Shown: one piece after another, positions 24,229 through 31,596 of the stretch
Layout of the letters: every line of letters begins with the position of its first letter
How positions within the stretch are numbered: position 1 is the stretch's first letter
Source: Lacinutrix algicola
GTDB taxonomy: Bacteria; Bacteroidota; Bacteroidia; Flavobacteriales; Flavobacteriaceae
Direction of reading: 5' to 3'
Assembly: GCF_001418085.1 (NCBI RefSeq)
Contig: NZ_LIQH01000037.1
Coordinates: 1-64,000, forward strand
Length of the DNA: 64,000 nucleotides
Position numbers and translations under genes: made by a program
The notes under the pieces: generated by a model
What the model saw: only the letters and a program-made list of their open reading frames with translations
Database searches by the model: none
Told to the model about the DNA's origin: nothing

Positions 24229-24771
24229 TTAAGATTGAACGGTTTTAATTGTTGTTCTGTAGATGTCTTTTGCTTTTTTCAAACATTTGTACTTCTGGTT
24301 TTTAGCAATTTTTTCGCTTTTAAATTGCATAACCTCAGCAATGGCTTTAAAAGACATTTTTTTGAAGTAAAACCGTTGTAATAATTCTTGACATCGTTCT
24401 CCTAATTCGCGAAATGCGCTCTCGGCAAAGCGATACTTTTTTTCTTCTAATACGTGATGAAATATTGAAACTTCATTATCTTTTAAATCGTGAAGTTCTT
24501 GTGTAGAAAATTTGTTTTGCATGTCTTTCCATACAAACCTAGAAACAGAATACAAATAGGTAGAAAATGAAGCTGTTAATTTAAAATCTGATTTTTGCAG
24601 ATTACGATTTAAAATAATTAATGCTTCTTGAAACACATCTTGTGCATCAGATTTTTTTCCTCCTTTAGATAGAATAAGTTTTTCTATTCTTGGATAAAGC
24701 TTATACAACTCCTTAAATGCCTTACTTCGCTTATCATTTTTAAAAAGTTCCAATATTTTTTGATCGCTCAT
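24229..24771 (-). CDS. ECF RNA polymerase sigma factor
   Basis: The 180-residue protein has sigma region 2 (about 10-85), including KKSDAQDVFQEALIILNRN and LTASFSTYLYSVSRFVWKDM. Region 4 (about 115-170) has RCQELLQRFYFKKMSFKAIA and VMQFKSEKIAKNQKYKCLKK, a helix-turn-helix. It is the first gene of an operon with the membrane anti-sigma factor. The group is of the Bacteroidetes FecI-like/SigE type. Targets are unknown. Confidence 0.9.
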   Translation of the reverse strand: MSDQKILELFKNDKRSKAFKELYKLYPRIEKLILSKGGKKSDAQDVFQEALIILNRNLQKSDFKLTASFSTYLYSVSRFVWKDMQNKFSTQELHDLKDNEVSIFHHVLEEKKYRFAESAFRELGERCQELLQRFYFKKMSFKAIAEVMQFKSEKIAKNQKYKCLKKAKDIYRTTIKTVQS

Positions 24772-24907
24772 AAATAGTTGTTTACTTATTAATGGTTGTT
24801 TTGCTAAAAGGTCTCCTAAATAATTTAACTTATTTTATATTTAATAAAAAACAGGCTTAAAACAGCTATATATTTTCTCTCAAACTCACCCGTTTTAGTT
24901 AAAACCG

Positions 24908-24942
24908 AAAGCACCTCTCTTTAATTAAAGAGAGGTGCTTTT
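24908..24942 (-). terminator. Terminator of the TerB/DnaJ gene
   Basis: AAAGCACCTCTCTTT and AAAGAGAGGTGCTTT form a perfect 15-base stem around AATT with flanking T/A runs, 66 bases after the stop of the minus-strand gene at 25008. Confidence 0.88.
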
Positions 24943-25007
24943 ATTAGTAATCTCTTTATAAAATTACTACTATTTTAATAGATTACAAAATTGCCTACTA
25001 AAACTGC

Positions 25008-25802
25008 TTACTTAAAGCCACGCTCTTGTTGCAATTGCTCGTAAGCTTTTTGCACTTGTTTAAATTTATCTTCGGCTCCTTTTTTATGCTCTTCTCCTAA
25101 GTGCTCAACTTTGTCTGGATGGTATTTTTTAGCCATATTTCTATAGGCTTTTTTAATTTCGCTTGTAGTAGCAGATTTTGTGATTTCTAAAATTTTATAA
25201 GCATTATCGCTACTGTTATAAAACATCGCTTTTATACTATTATAATCGCGAGAACTAATACCTAAATAACCGGCTATGGTGAAAATTTGGTTTACTTCAT
25301 CTTCGGTTACCATACCATCGGCTTTTGCGATACCAAATAAAAAGTGCATAAGCTGTAAACGAGACGAGTGATCCATCATCTGCTGTATTTGCATACACAC
25401 TTGACGTAACGGCACAGTTTGTTGACTCACTTTTTTAAATAATTCGAATGCTTTATTTGCTCTGTCTTTACCGTACATGGCAACAAATTGCTTACGAACG
25501 AAATCTAATTCGCGTTGGTCTTGCACACCATCGGCCTTAATAACTACAGTTGCTAAAATTAGTAAGCTAACTTCAAAATCTCCAGAAGTTGTTTGTGCTC
25601 TTCTTTGTTGTTGTGTTCTATAGTTTGGTCTTCTACCTTGTTGCGAACGCTCTTCATTAAATGTTCCATCACCTATTGTAAAACCTCCTTTTCCTGATGC
25701 CAAAGCATCTCCTAAACCACCAAGTGCTAATCCTATTATTGCTCCTATTGGTCCACCAAAAGACCAACCTATTGTGGCACCAATCCATTTTAATCCACTC
25801 AT
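25008..25802 (-). CDS. TerB-DnaJ co-chaperone (DjlA-like)
   Basis: The 264-residue protein has a hydrophobic, glycine-zipper-like N-terminus ([20 protein letters not shown], about 19-38), a TerB/DjlA-like helical domain (about 75-185, with [16 protein letters not shown] and [15 protein letters not shown]) and a C-terminal J domain (about 197-264) with the HPD motif in [10 protein letters not shown]. It should be a membrane-associated DnaJ-type partner of Hsp70, comparable to DjlA in Proteobacteria. It is monocistronic; the RBS-like GCAGGA lies before the ATG. Confidence 0.9.
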   Translation of the reverse strand: MSGLKWIGATIGWSFGGPIGAIIGLALGGLGDALASGKGGFTIGDGTFNEERSQQGRRPNYRTQQQRRAQTTSGDFEVSLLILATVVIKADGVQDQRELDFVRKQFVAMYGKDRANKAFELFKKVSQQTVPLRQVCMQIQQMMDHSSRLQLMHFLFGIAKADGMVTEDEVNQIFTIAGYLGISSRDYNSIKAMFYNSSDNAYKILEITKSATTSEIKKAYRNMAKKYHPDKVEHLGEEHKKGAEDKFKQVQKAYEQLQQERGFK

Positions 25803-25890
25803 TATCCTGCTATTATTTTTAAGATTGTAAATATAATACTTTGTTAGTTGTCAATTCTCTTGTTTTGTTACGACTATTAGCAAGTAAGCG

Positions 25891-25993
25891 CGTTAAGGAT
25901 GGAACGGTATGTTTGAGCTCTTTTTTGTTTTTCTCAAAAAAAGCGAGTAGTGATAGCCTGACCTTATGGCACGATAGTGATATAAGGTAACGC
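25891..25993 (+). repeat. Structured intergenic repeat, copy B (candidate structured RNA)
   Basis: This shares GCGTTAAGGAT, GGAACGGT, the T-run/A-run arm and AGCCTGACCTT with copy A, and again closes GCGTTA against TAACGC (25988-25993). The 3' hairpin is longer here: ACCTTAT pairs with ATAAGGT, where copy A has ACCT/AGGT. It lies between the divergent TerB/DnaJ and bacilliredoxin genes. Confidence 0.55.
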
Positions 25994-26020
25994 CATAATT
26001 ATAATTGCATGGTTTTTGAT

Positions 26021-26028
26021 TAACTTTG
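26021..26028 (+). promoter_or_regulatory. Promoter -7 element of the bacilliredoxin gene
   Basis: TAACTTTG is an exact TAnnTTTG, 35 bases before the ATG at 26064. A TTG at 26005 is only 13 bases away, so the -33 box is uncertain. Confidence 0.5.
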
Positions 26029-26063
26029 TACAAATAGAATATTAATATAAAAATTAGAAAGAT

Positions 26064-26474
26064 ATGTATCCAGCAGAAATGGTAAAACCTATGAGCGAAG
26101 ATTTAACAAACGCAGGTTTTGAAGCACTACATACAGCAGCGTCTGTTGACGAGGCTATAAAAAGAGAAGGAACTACGTTAGTGGTTGTAAATTCGGTTTG
26201 TGGTTGTGCAGCAGCAAATGCGCGTCCAGGTGCAAAAATGAGTTTAAATAATGATAAAAAACCTACTAATATCGTAACTGTTTTTGCAGGTGTAGATAAA
26301 GAAGCGGTTAACCAAGCAAGAGCACATATGGTACCTTTTCCTCCAAGCTCGCCAAGTATGGCTTTGTTTAAAAACGGAGAATTAGTACACATGTTAGAGC
26401 GTCATCATATTGAAGGTCGTCCTGCAGAATTAATTGCAGAGAACCTTGTTGATGCTTATAACGAGCATTGCTAG
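26064..26474 (+). CDS. Bacilliredoxin, BrxA/BrxB family
   Basis: The 136-residue thioredoxin-fold protein has the family's CGC active site (Cys46-Gly-Cys48 in VNSVCGCAAANARPG), NPxxxP-like context and the closing MLERHHIEGRPAELIAENL. Bacilliredoxins remove bacillithiol from modified protein cysteines; bacillithiol is known in Bacteroidetes. The full family length is present. It is monocistronic, followed by a strong terminator at 26529. Confidence 0.94.
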   Translation: MYPAEMVKPMSEDLTNAGFEALHTAASVDEAIKREGTTLVVVNSVCGCAAANARPGAKMSLNNDKKPTNIVTVFAGVDKEAVNQARAHMVPFPPSSPSMALFKNGELVHMLERHHIEGRPAELIAENLVDAYNEHC

Positions 26475-26528
26475 AAAGTATTAGACTTTAATAGTGAGCA
26501 TCTAGCAACTATTAAACTAAGTATTATA

Positions 26529-26561
26529 GAAAAACCACGCTTTTTAAGCGTGGTTTTTCTA
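26529..26561 (+). terminator. Terminator after the bacilliredoxin gene
   Basis: AGAAAAACCACGCTT and AAGCGTGGTTTTTCT form a 15-base perfect stem. The promoter-like TATTTTTG of the next operon begins at its last base (26560). Confidence 0.92.
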
Positions 26562-26567
26562 TTTTTG
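26560..26567 (+). promoter_or_regulatory. Promoter -7 element of the acyltransferase-desaturase operon
   Basis: TATTTTTG matches TAnnTTTG, 22 bases before the ATG at 26590. The -33 region lies inside the preceding terminator and has no clear TTG. Confidence 0.4.
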
Positions 26568-26589
26568 ATATATAGATTTTATAGTACAA

Positions 26590-27327
26590 ATGAGAAAAAT
26601 TTTAGCATATCCATTAACTTGTCTTTATTTCCTATTTTTTGGGTTAACTCTACTTGTTTTCCATCCAATACAATGGCTTTGTTTTAATGTGTTTGGATAC
26701 AAAGCGCATAAAAAAAGTGTAGATTATTTACAGTTTTGCTTAATGCGCTGTATTAATCTTTTAGGGTCTACACACAAGTTTATTAATCCTTATAAATTAG
26801 ACAACTCTCAACCTGTAATAATTGTTTCTAATCACCAGAGTATGGCAGATATTCCGCCAATGATGTGGTATTTTAGAAAACACCATGTGAAATTTGTGAG
26901 TAAAAAAGAATTAGGCAAAGGTTTACCTAGTGTGTCTTACAACCTAAGACATGGAGGATCTGCTTTAATAGATAGAAAGAACCCAAGACAAGCTATTGTG
27001 GCTATTAGAAAATTTGCAGATTATATAGAGTCTACAAAAAGAGCAGCTGTAATTTTTCCTGAAGGCACTAGAAGTCGTGATGGTAAGCCTAAAAAATTTC
27101 AGACTAAAGGTCTAGAAACATTAATAAAATATATACCTAGCGCTGTAATTATTCCAGTGACTATTAATAATTCGTGGAAAAATTTACGTTATGGAAAATT
27201 CCCTATGGGTATTGGAAATAGCTTGACTTTTGAAGCTCATAAACCCGTTAAATCTAGTGATTTTAGTTCTACTGAAGAACTACTTACGCACATAGAAACC
27301 ACTATTAAAAGTAGTATTAAAATTTAA
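26590..27327 (+). CDS. Lysophospholipid acyltransferase
   Basis: The 245-residue PlsC-like acyltransferase has an N-terminal hydrophobic stretch (about 5-35), the catalytic HxxxxD in NHQSMADIPP near 79 and the glycerophosphate-binding FPEGTRSRDGKPKKF near 157. It lies 4 bases before the acyl-ACP desaturase, in an operon of three. It probably uses desaturated or other acyl chains for membrane lipid synthesis. It differs clearly from the paralogue at 21982 (FPEGLVPEEH). Confidence 0.92.
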   Translation: MRKILAYPLTCLYFLFFGLTLLVFHPIQWLCFNVFGYKAHKKSVDYLQFCLMRCINLLGSTHKFINPYKLDNSQPVIIVSNHQSMADIPPMMWYFRKHHVKFVSKKELGKGLPSVSYNLRHGGSALIDRKNPRQAIVAIRKFADYIESTKRAAVIFPEGTRSRDGKPKKFQTKGLETLIKYIPSAVIIPVTINNSWKNLRYGKFPMGIGNSLTFEAHKPVKSSDFSSTEELLTHIETTIKSSIKI

Positions 27328-27331
27328 GATT

Positions 27332-28318
27332 ATGTCATTAAAAAATGTAAGATTAGAAGTGATGTCGTTTTTAGAAAAAGACATAGAAACACTAATAGAA
27401 AAATATTTAATTCCGCCAGAAACTATTTGGCAACCAACAGATTTTTTACCTAATTCTGAAGGTCCAAACTTTCTTGAGGAAGTAAAGGAAATTAGAGAAT
27501 TATCTAAAGAATTACCTTACGATTTCTGGGTGGTTTTAGTTGGCGATATGATTACTGAAGAAGCATTACCAACATACGAATCTTGGTTAATGGATGTTGA
27601 AGGTGTAGATCAAGGTGGTAGAAATGGCTGGGCTAAATGGGTAAGACATTGGACTGCTGAAGAAAACCGTCATGGAGATGTACTTAATAAGTACTTATAC
27701 CTTTCTGGGCGTGTTAATATGAAAGAAATCGAACAAACCACACAACATCTTATTTCTGATGGTTTTGATATTGGTACTGCTCAAGATCCATATAAAAACT
27801 TTGTTTACACTAGTTTTCAAGAGTTAGCAACTTACGTTTCTCATAACCGCGTTGCTAAATTAGCGAAGCAAAAAGGCAACAAACAATTGGCTAAAATGTG
27901 TAAGATTATTGCTGGTGACGAAATGAGACATCACCATGCATACAGTGAGTTTGTAGAGCGTATTTTCGCTGTAGACCCAAGCCAAATGATGTTAGCGTTT
28001 CAATACATGATGAAGCAAAAAATTACAATGCCTGCTCATTTTTTAAGAGAATCTGGCGGTAAAATAGGTTCTGTTTTCGAAGAGTTTTCTAATACAGCAC
28101 AACGTATTGGTGTGTATACTTCTATGGATTATATTGAGATATTAGAAAAACTAACTAAGCGTTGGGAAATTGATAAAGTTACTGGTCTTACAGATGAAGC
28201 TGAAAAAGCTCGTGATTACTTAATGAAATTACCTTCGAGAATGATACGTTTGGCAGATAGAATAAAGGTTCCGGAAAACTCTTACCAATTTAAATGGGTA
28301 GAGCCAGCAAAGTTATAA
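27332..28318 (+). CDS. Acyl-ACP desaturase, soluble diiron type
   Basis: The 328-residue enzyme belongs to the plant-type stearoyl-ACP desaturase family, which introduces a double bond into acyl-ACP. The diiron ligands are visible in MITEEALPTYE near 73, EENRHGDVL (110-118) and GDEMRHHHAYSEF near 194. Length is typical. Between the acyltransferase (4-base gap) and the HD protein (1-base gap), it forms a lipid-remodelling operon. Aerobic desaturation of this type is common in cold-living Flavobacteria. Confidence 0.94.
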   Translation: MSLKNVRLEVMSFLEKDIETLIEKYLIPPETIWQPTDFLPNSEGPNFLEEVKEIRELSKELPYDFWVVLVGDMITEEALPTYESWLMDVEGVDQGGRNGWAKWVRHWTAEENRHGDVLNKYLYLSGRVNMKEIEQTTQHLISDGFDIGTAQDPYKNFVYTSFQELATYVSHNRVAKLAKQKGNKQLAKMCKIIAGDEMRHHHAYSEFVERIFAVDPSQMMLAFQYMMKQKITMPAHFLRESGGKIGSVFEEFSNTAQRIGVYTSMDYIEILEKLTKRWEIDKVTGLTDEAEKARDYLMKLPSRMIRLADRIKVPENSYQFKWVEPAKL

Positions 28319-28319
28319 T

Positions 28320-28976
28320 ATGGTTGATCTTGCTTTAATAGAAGCGACTAAAACTTTTGTAAAAAAGGAATTAGCAGGTGCAGAAGGCGGACATGATTGG
28401 TTTCACATAGAACGTGTTTATAAAAACGCGATACTTATAGCTAAAAATGAAAAAGTAGACCAACTAACCGTTTCTCTTGGTGCCTTGTTACATGATATTG
28501 CCGATAGTAAATTTCATAATGGAGATAGCACTATTGGACCTAGAGTAGCAGCAGCGTTTTTAATTAAACAAAATGTAGATTCTAGTATTATAAATCATGT
28601 AGTTAAAATTATAGAAAACATCTCTTATAGCTCTAACATTGGCAATAGAGATGTTTTTAAATCTATAGAGTTAGACGTAGTTCAAGACGCAGATAGATTA
28701 GATGCTTTAGGAGCAATTGGTATTGCTAGAACCATAAATTATGGTGGCTTTAAAAATAGAACGATTTACAATCCAGATATTAAGCCCAATCTTAATATGA
28801 CAAAAGCAGAATACAAAGCCTCTACAGCACCTACAATAAATCATTTTTATGAAAAACTACTACTTTTAAAAGACAAAATGAATACCAAAACAGGAAAAAA
28901 AATTGCCAGCCAAAGGCATGATTTTATGCTATTGTATTTAAAACAATTTTTTGCAGAGTGGAATGGAGAGAAATAA
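28320..28976 (+). CDS. HD-domain phosphohydrolase
   Basis: The 218-residue metal-dependent HD-superfamily hydrolase has GGHDWFHIERVYKNA near 21, LGALLHDIADSKFHNG near 58 and VVQDADRLDALGAIGIART near 125, matching the YedJ/uncharacterised phosphohydrolase subgroup. The substrate is probably a nucleotide or other phosphate ester, not defined. It is the third gene of the acyltransferase-desaturase operon and starts one base after the desaturase stop, so coupled translation is likely. Its 3' end converges on an AraC gene. Confidence 0.9.
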   Translation: MVDLALIEATKTFVKKELAGAEGGHDWFHIERVYKNAILIAKNEKVDQLTVSLGALLHDIADSKFHNGDSTIGPRVAAAFLIKQNVDSSIINHVVKIIENISYSSNIGNRDVFKSIELDVVQDADRLDALGAIGIARTINYGGFKNRTIYNPDIKPNLNMTKAEYKASTAPTINHFYEKLLLLKDKMNTKTGKKIASQRHDFMLLYLKQFFAEWNGEK

Positions 28977-29013
28977 TTAGTTTATTATGTCAAGTTTTAA
29001 AGCCGTGATTCCT

Positions 29014-29883
29014 TTACTGTACCATTGCTTTTAACTCTCCCCTATATTTAGAGGCACTTTTACCTATTACTTCACTAAATACCTTATTAAAGTGCGAAAA
29101 GTTATTAAAACCACACTCAAAACAAATATCGGTAATACTACTCTGACTCTCTGTTAAGAGTTTTGTAGCATGAAACACCCTAAACTCATTAACAAACTGC
29201 GTAAATGTTTTTCCTGTAACTTTTTTAAAGTAACGACAAAAAGCAGGAACCGTCATACTTACATAGTTTGCTATTTCATCTAAAGTAATGTGGTTTTGAT
29301 AGTTTTTACTAACGTATTTAAAAATTCGATCTATTTTATTACTATCCTGTGGTTGTGTTTCAAATACATATCCATTCTCATTTAACACCACATAATCGTC
29401 TGTTAATGCCAACAGTTCTAATATTTCAAGAAGTTTTGTTATTTTTTTAATACCTGTGTATTTTGTTAACTTCTCAATTTTAGGTCCAACAATTTTTTTA
29501 ATTTCTGGCTTAAATAGAATACCCTTTTTAGCACGTTCTAGTAATTGGAATATATTCTTTAATTCTGGAAGCGTTTTTAAAGTTTCTCCTAAAAAATCTG
29601 GATGAAACTGTACCATTGTTTCTTTGCCTTTAGATGTTAAACGATCTGTAAAACCATTATGCGGCAAGTTAGATCCAATTAAAATTAACTGACTATTATT
29701 AAAGTAAGATAAATGGTTACCTATATGCCTTCTACCTTTTCCTTTATTCACATACACCATTTCAATTTCAGGATGGAAATGCCAAAACGCTTCGCTACGT
29801 TTACGCTTTTTAGTTTTCTCAATAGTTGTGATAGAACTACCAAAATTTGGGGTGATTTTTTTAAATGTAGGTTTAGTATTCAA
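29014..29883 (-). CDS. AraC-family transcriptional regulator with cupin domain
   Basis: The 289-residue regulator has an N-terminal cupin-like sensor (about 25-95, FWHFHPEIEMVYVNKGKGRRHI and SNLPHNGF). A C-terminal AraC DNA-binding domain spans about 185-285 (ITLDEIANYVSMTVPAFCRY, SITDICFECGFNNFSHFNKVF, VIGKSASKYR). Such regulators usually sense a sugar or metabolite; the ligand is unknown. It faces a secreted-protein gene at 30088; the 204-base gap carries palindromes likely to be its operators. A minus-strand TAATTTTG (29903-29910) may be its own promoter. Confidence 0.92.
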   Translation of the reverse strand: MNTKPTFKKITPNFGSSITTIEKTKKRKRSEAFWHFHPEIEMVYVNKGKGRRHIGNHLSYFNNSQLILIGSNLPHNGFTDRLTSKGKETMVQFHPDFLGETLKTLPELKNIFQLLERAKKGILFKPEIKKIVGPKIEKLTKYTGIKKITKLLEILELLALTDDYVVLNENGYVFETQPQDSNKIDRIFKYVSKNYQNHITLDEIANYVSMTVPAFCRYFKKVTGKTFTQFVNEFRVFHATKLLTESQSSITDICFECGFNNFSHFNKVFSEVIGKSASKYRGELKAMVQ

Positions 29884-29902
29884 AATAAGTAAAAGCTTTA
29901 AA

Positions 29903-29910
29903 CAAAATTA
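29903..29910 (-). promoter_or_regulatory. Promoter -7 element of the AraC gene
   Basis: TAATTTTG on the minus strand, with a TTG 16 bases upstream (29929-29927). Confidence 0.42.
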
Positions 29911-29930
29911 CAAAATAAAGGGTTCTCAAC

Positions 29931-30009
29931 CTATGCTAATTTAGCATTAATATATACTATATTAACATATATCGTTTTCGTAAATAGTACTGAGGTTAAT
30001 TTAGCATAG
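29931..30009. promoter_or_regulatory. Palindromic operator candidates between the AraC and secreted-protein genes
   Basis: CTATGCTAA (29931-29939) and its reverse complement TTAGCATAG (30001-30009) are 70 bases apart. Inside, TGCTAATTTAGCA (29934-29946) is a complete hyphenated palindrome. Both TAATTTAGCAT-like sites lie upstream of the -33 boxes of both genes, the usual place for AraC binding. Confidence 0.5.
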
Positions 30010-30025
30010 ATAATAGCCAAATCAC

Positions 30026-30059
30026 TTGTTTTCATAACAACTCTTTGCCTGTACCTTTG
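30026..30059 (+). promoter_or_regulatory. Promoter of the secreted-protein gene
   Basis: TTG (30026-30028), 23 bases, then TACCTTTG (30052-30059), an exact -7 match. The ATG is at 30088. Confidence 0.6.
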
Positions 30060-30087
30060 TCCACATAATCACTTAAAAAATAAGATT

Positions 30088-30684
30088 ATGAAAACATTAA
30101 TGAAAAACACTTTAGTATTAGCAATGATATTTGCTACACTAATCAGCAATGCAACAGAATTAACTTCATTAAATAATGAAGAAGACGGAAAAACTACTTT
30201 AGTTTTAGAAAATGTAAGTCAGGGAGATATGTTACTTGTAAAAGATGCTTATGGTATTATTCTTTACAGAGAAGCTATTTTAGAAAATGGAAAATATAAT
30301 AAGTCTTTTGACCTTACAACATTACCTAACGGTAGCTACATCTTTGAATTAGATAAAAAAGCCGACATTAGAGTATATCCTTTTACAGTAAATTCTAAAA
30401 CGGTAACATTTGATAAAGAAAGCTTAAAGGTTATTTACAAGCCAAGAATAAAAACTGAAGATCAAATGATAACAGTTAACACTTACAACCCTACAAAATC
30501 TAATTACTCAATAAACATTTATTACGATACAGAAAATGACTCTTACGAGAAAATATATTCTGAAACTGTAAATGACACTAGTATTATCGCTAAGAAATAT
30601 ACTTTATTAAAAGATAGAACAGGAGATTATAAAATTGAAATTACTGTAAACGACAGAACATTTACAAGCTTTTCTAGTCTTTAA
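30088..30684 (+). CDS. Secreted beta-domain protein of unknown function
   Basis: The 198-residue protein has a signal peptide (MKTLMKNTLVLAMIFATLI, then SNAT). A beta-rich region resembling T9SS C-terminal or DUF3244-like sandwich modules follows: LENVSQGDMLLVKDAYGII, DLTTLPNGSYIFEL near 75, and a second half without recognisable motifs. The NGSYIFEL type of segment resembles the ends of T9SS sorting domains, but the protein continues for another 100 residues. Its family is common in Flavobacteriaceae and has no known function. It is probably controlled by the divergent AraC regulator. Confidence 0.72.
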   Translation: MKTLMKNTLVLAMIFATLISNATELTSLNNEEDGKTTLVLENVSQGDMLLVKDAYGIILYREAILENGKYNKSFDLTTLPNGSYIFELDKKADIRVYPFTVNSKTVTFDKESLKVIYKPRIKTEDQMITVNTYNPTKSNYSINIYYDTENDSYEKIYSETVNDTSIIAKKYTLLKDRTGDYKIEITVNDRTFTSFSSL

Positions 30685-30701
30685 AAATAAGTAAATTATA
30701 T

Positions 30702-30735
30702 AAAAAAGGAACCATTAATGGCTCCCTTTTTTTTA
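30702..30735. terminator. Bidirectional terminator
   Basis: AAAAAAGGAACCA and TGGCTCCCTTTTTT form a near-perfect stem around TTAA between the convergent secreted-protein and crotonase genes. Confidence 0.75.
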
Positions 30736-30768
30736 TGATTATATAGTATTAAAAATAAATTTTTTATA

Positions 30769-31551
30769 CTATTTCCCTGGAAAATCTGCTTTTCTTTTTT
30801 CTAAAAAAGCCGTTGTTCCTTCTTTAAAATCTTCAGTACCAAAGCAATTTCCAAATTCCTCAATTTCTGTTTCAAAACCGTTAACACCATCTTTAAAATT
30901 AGCATTCACAGCATTTATAGCTTTGCTTATTGCAACAGAAGAGTTACGCATAATTTTACTTGCAATTTTTAATGCTAAAGGCATTAATTCTTCCTGTGTT
31001 ACCACATGGTTTACTAAACCGTAATCTTTTGCTGTATTTGCATCTATCATCCCAGCAGTCATTACCATTTCCATGGCACGACCTTTACCAACTAATTGTG
31101 GTAAACGCTGTGTACCACCATAACCAGGTATTACACCTAAAGAAACTTCTGGTAATCCCATTTTTGCATTATCGCTTGCCACTCTAAAGTGTGCTGCCAT
31201 AGCCAACTCTAGCCCACCACCAAGTGCAAAACCGTTTACGGCTGCAATTACTGGCGTACTTAAATTCTCAACAAAATCAAATAATAATTCTTGTCCTTTA
31301 GCTGCTAATTTACCTCCGTTTTCTACACTAAAGTTTGCGAATTCACTAATATCTGCTCCTGCAACAAAAGCTTTTTCACCACTTCCTGTAATAATTATTA
31401 CCTTTATTGCTTCATCATTATTTGCAGCTTTAAAAGCCTCGTGAAGCTCACCTATAGTTGCTTTATTTAAAGCGTTTAATTTTGAAGGTCTATTGACTGT
31501 AATAGTTGATATCCCGTTTTCGCTTACTGATAGTATGTTTTCGTATTGCAT
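30769..31551 (-). CDS. Enoyl-CoA hydratase (crotonase family)
   Basis: The 260-residue crotonase has the oxyanion-hole segments EKAFVAGADISEF near 65 and VNGFALGGGLELAMA near 108, and the catalytic glutamates in GGGLELA and LPEVSLGVIPGYGGTQRLPQLVG near 140. The paired Glu residues indicate a true hydratase, hydrating trans-2-enoyl-CoA in fatty-acid or branched-chain degradation. No other beta-oxidation gene is adjacent. It lies 45 bases after the histidine kinase gene, on the same strand. Confidence 0.93.
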   Translation of the reverse strand: MQYENILSVSENGISTITVNRPSKLNALNKATIGELHEAFKAANNDEAIKVIIITGSGEKAFVAGADISEFANFSVENGGKLAAKGQELLFDFVENLSTPVIAAVNGFALGGGLELAMAAHFRVASDNAKMGLPEVSLGVIPGYGGTQRLPQLVGKGRAMEMVMTAGMIDANTAKDYGLVNHVVTQEELMPLALKIASKIMRNSSVAISKAINAVNANFKDGVNGFETEIEEFGNCFGTEDFKEGTTAFLEKRKADFPGK

Positions 31552-31596
31552 TGAAAATTATATTTATAACTTCTATATTAGTAAAAGTTTTGTTAT

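Noticed and set aside
22804-24771. Reading the sigma/anti-sigma pair as a FecI/FecR iron system
   Set aside because: The membrane protein lacks FecR motifs and there is no SusC/TonB receptor gene beside it.
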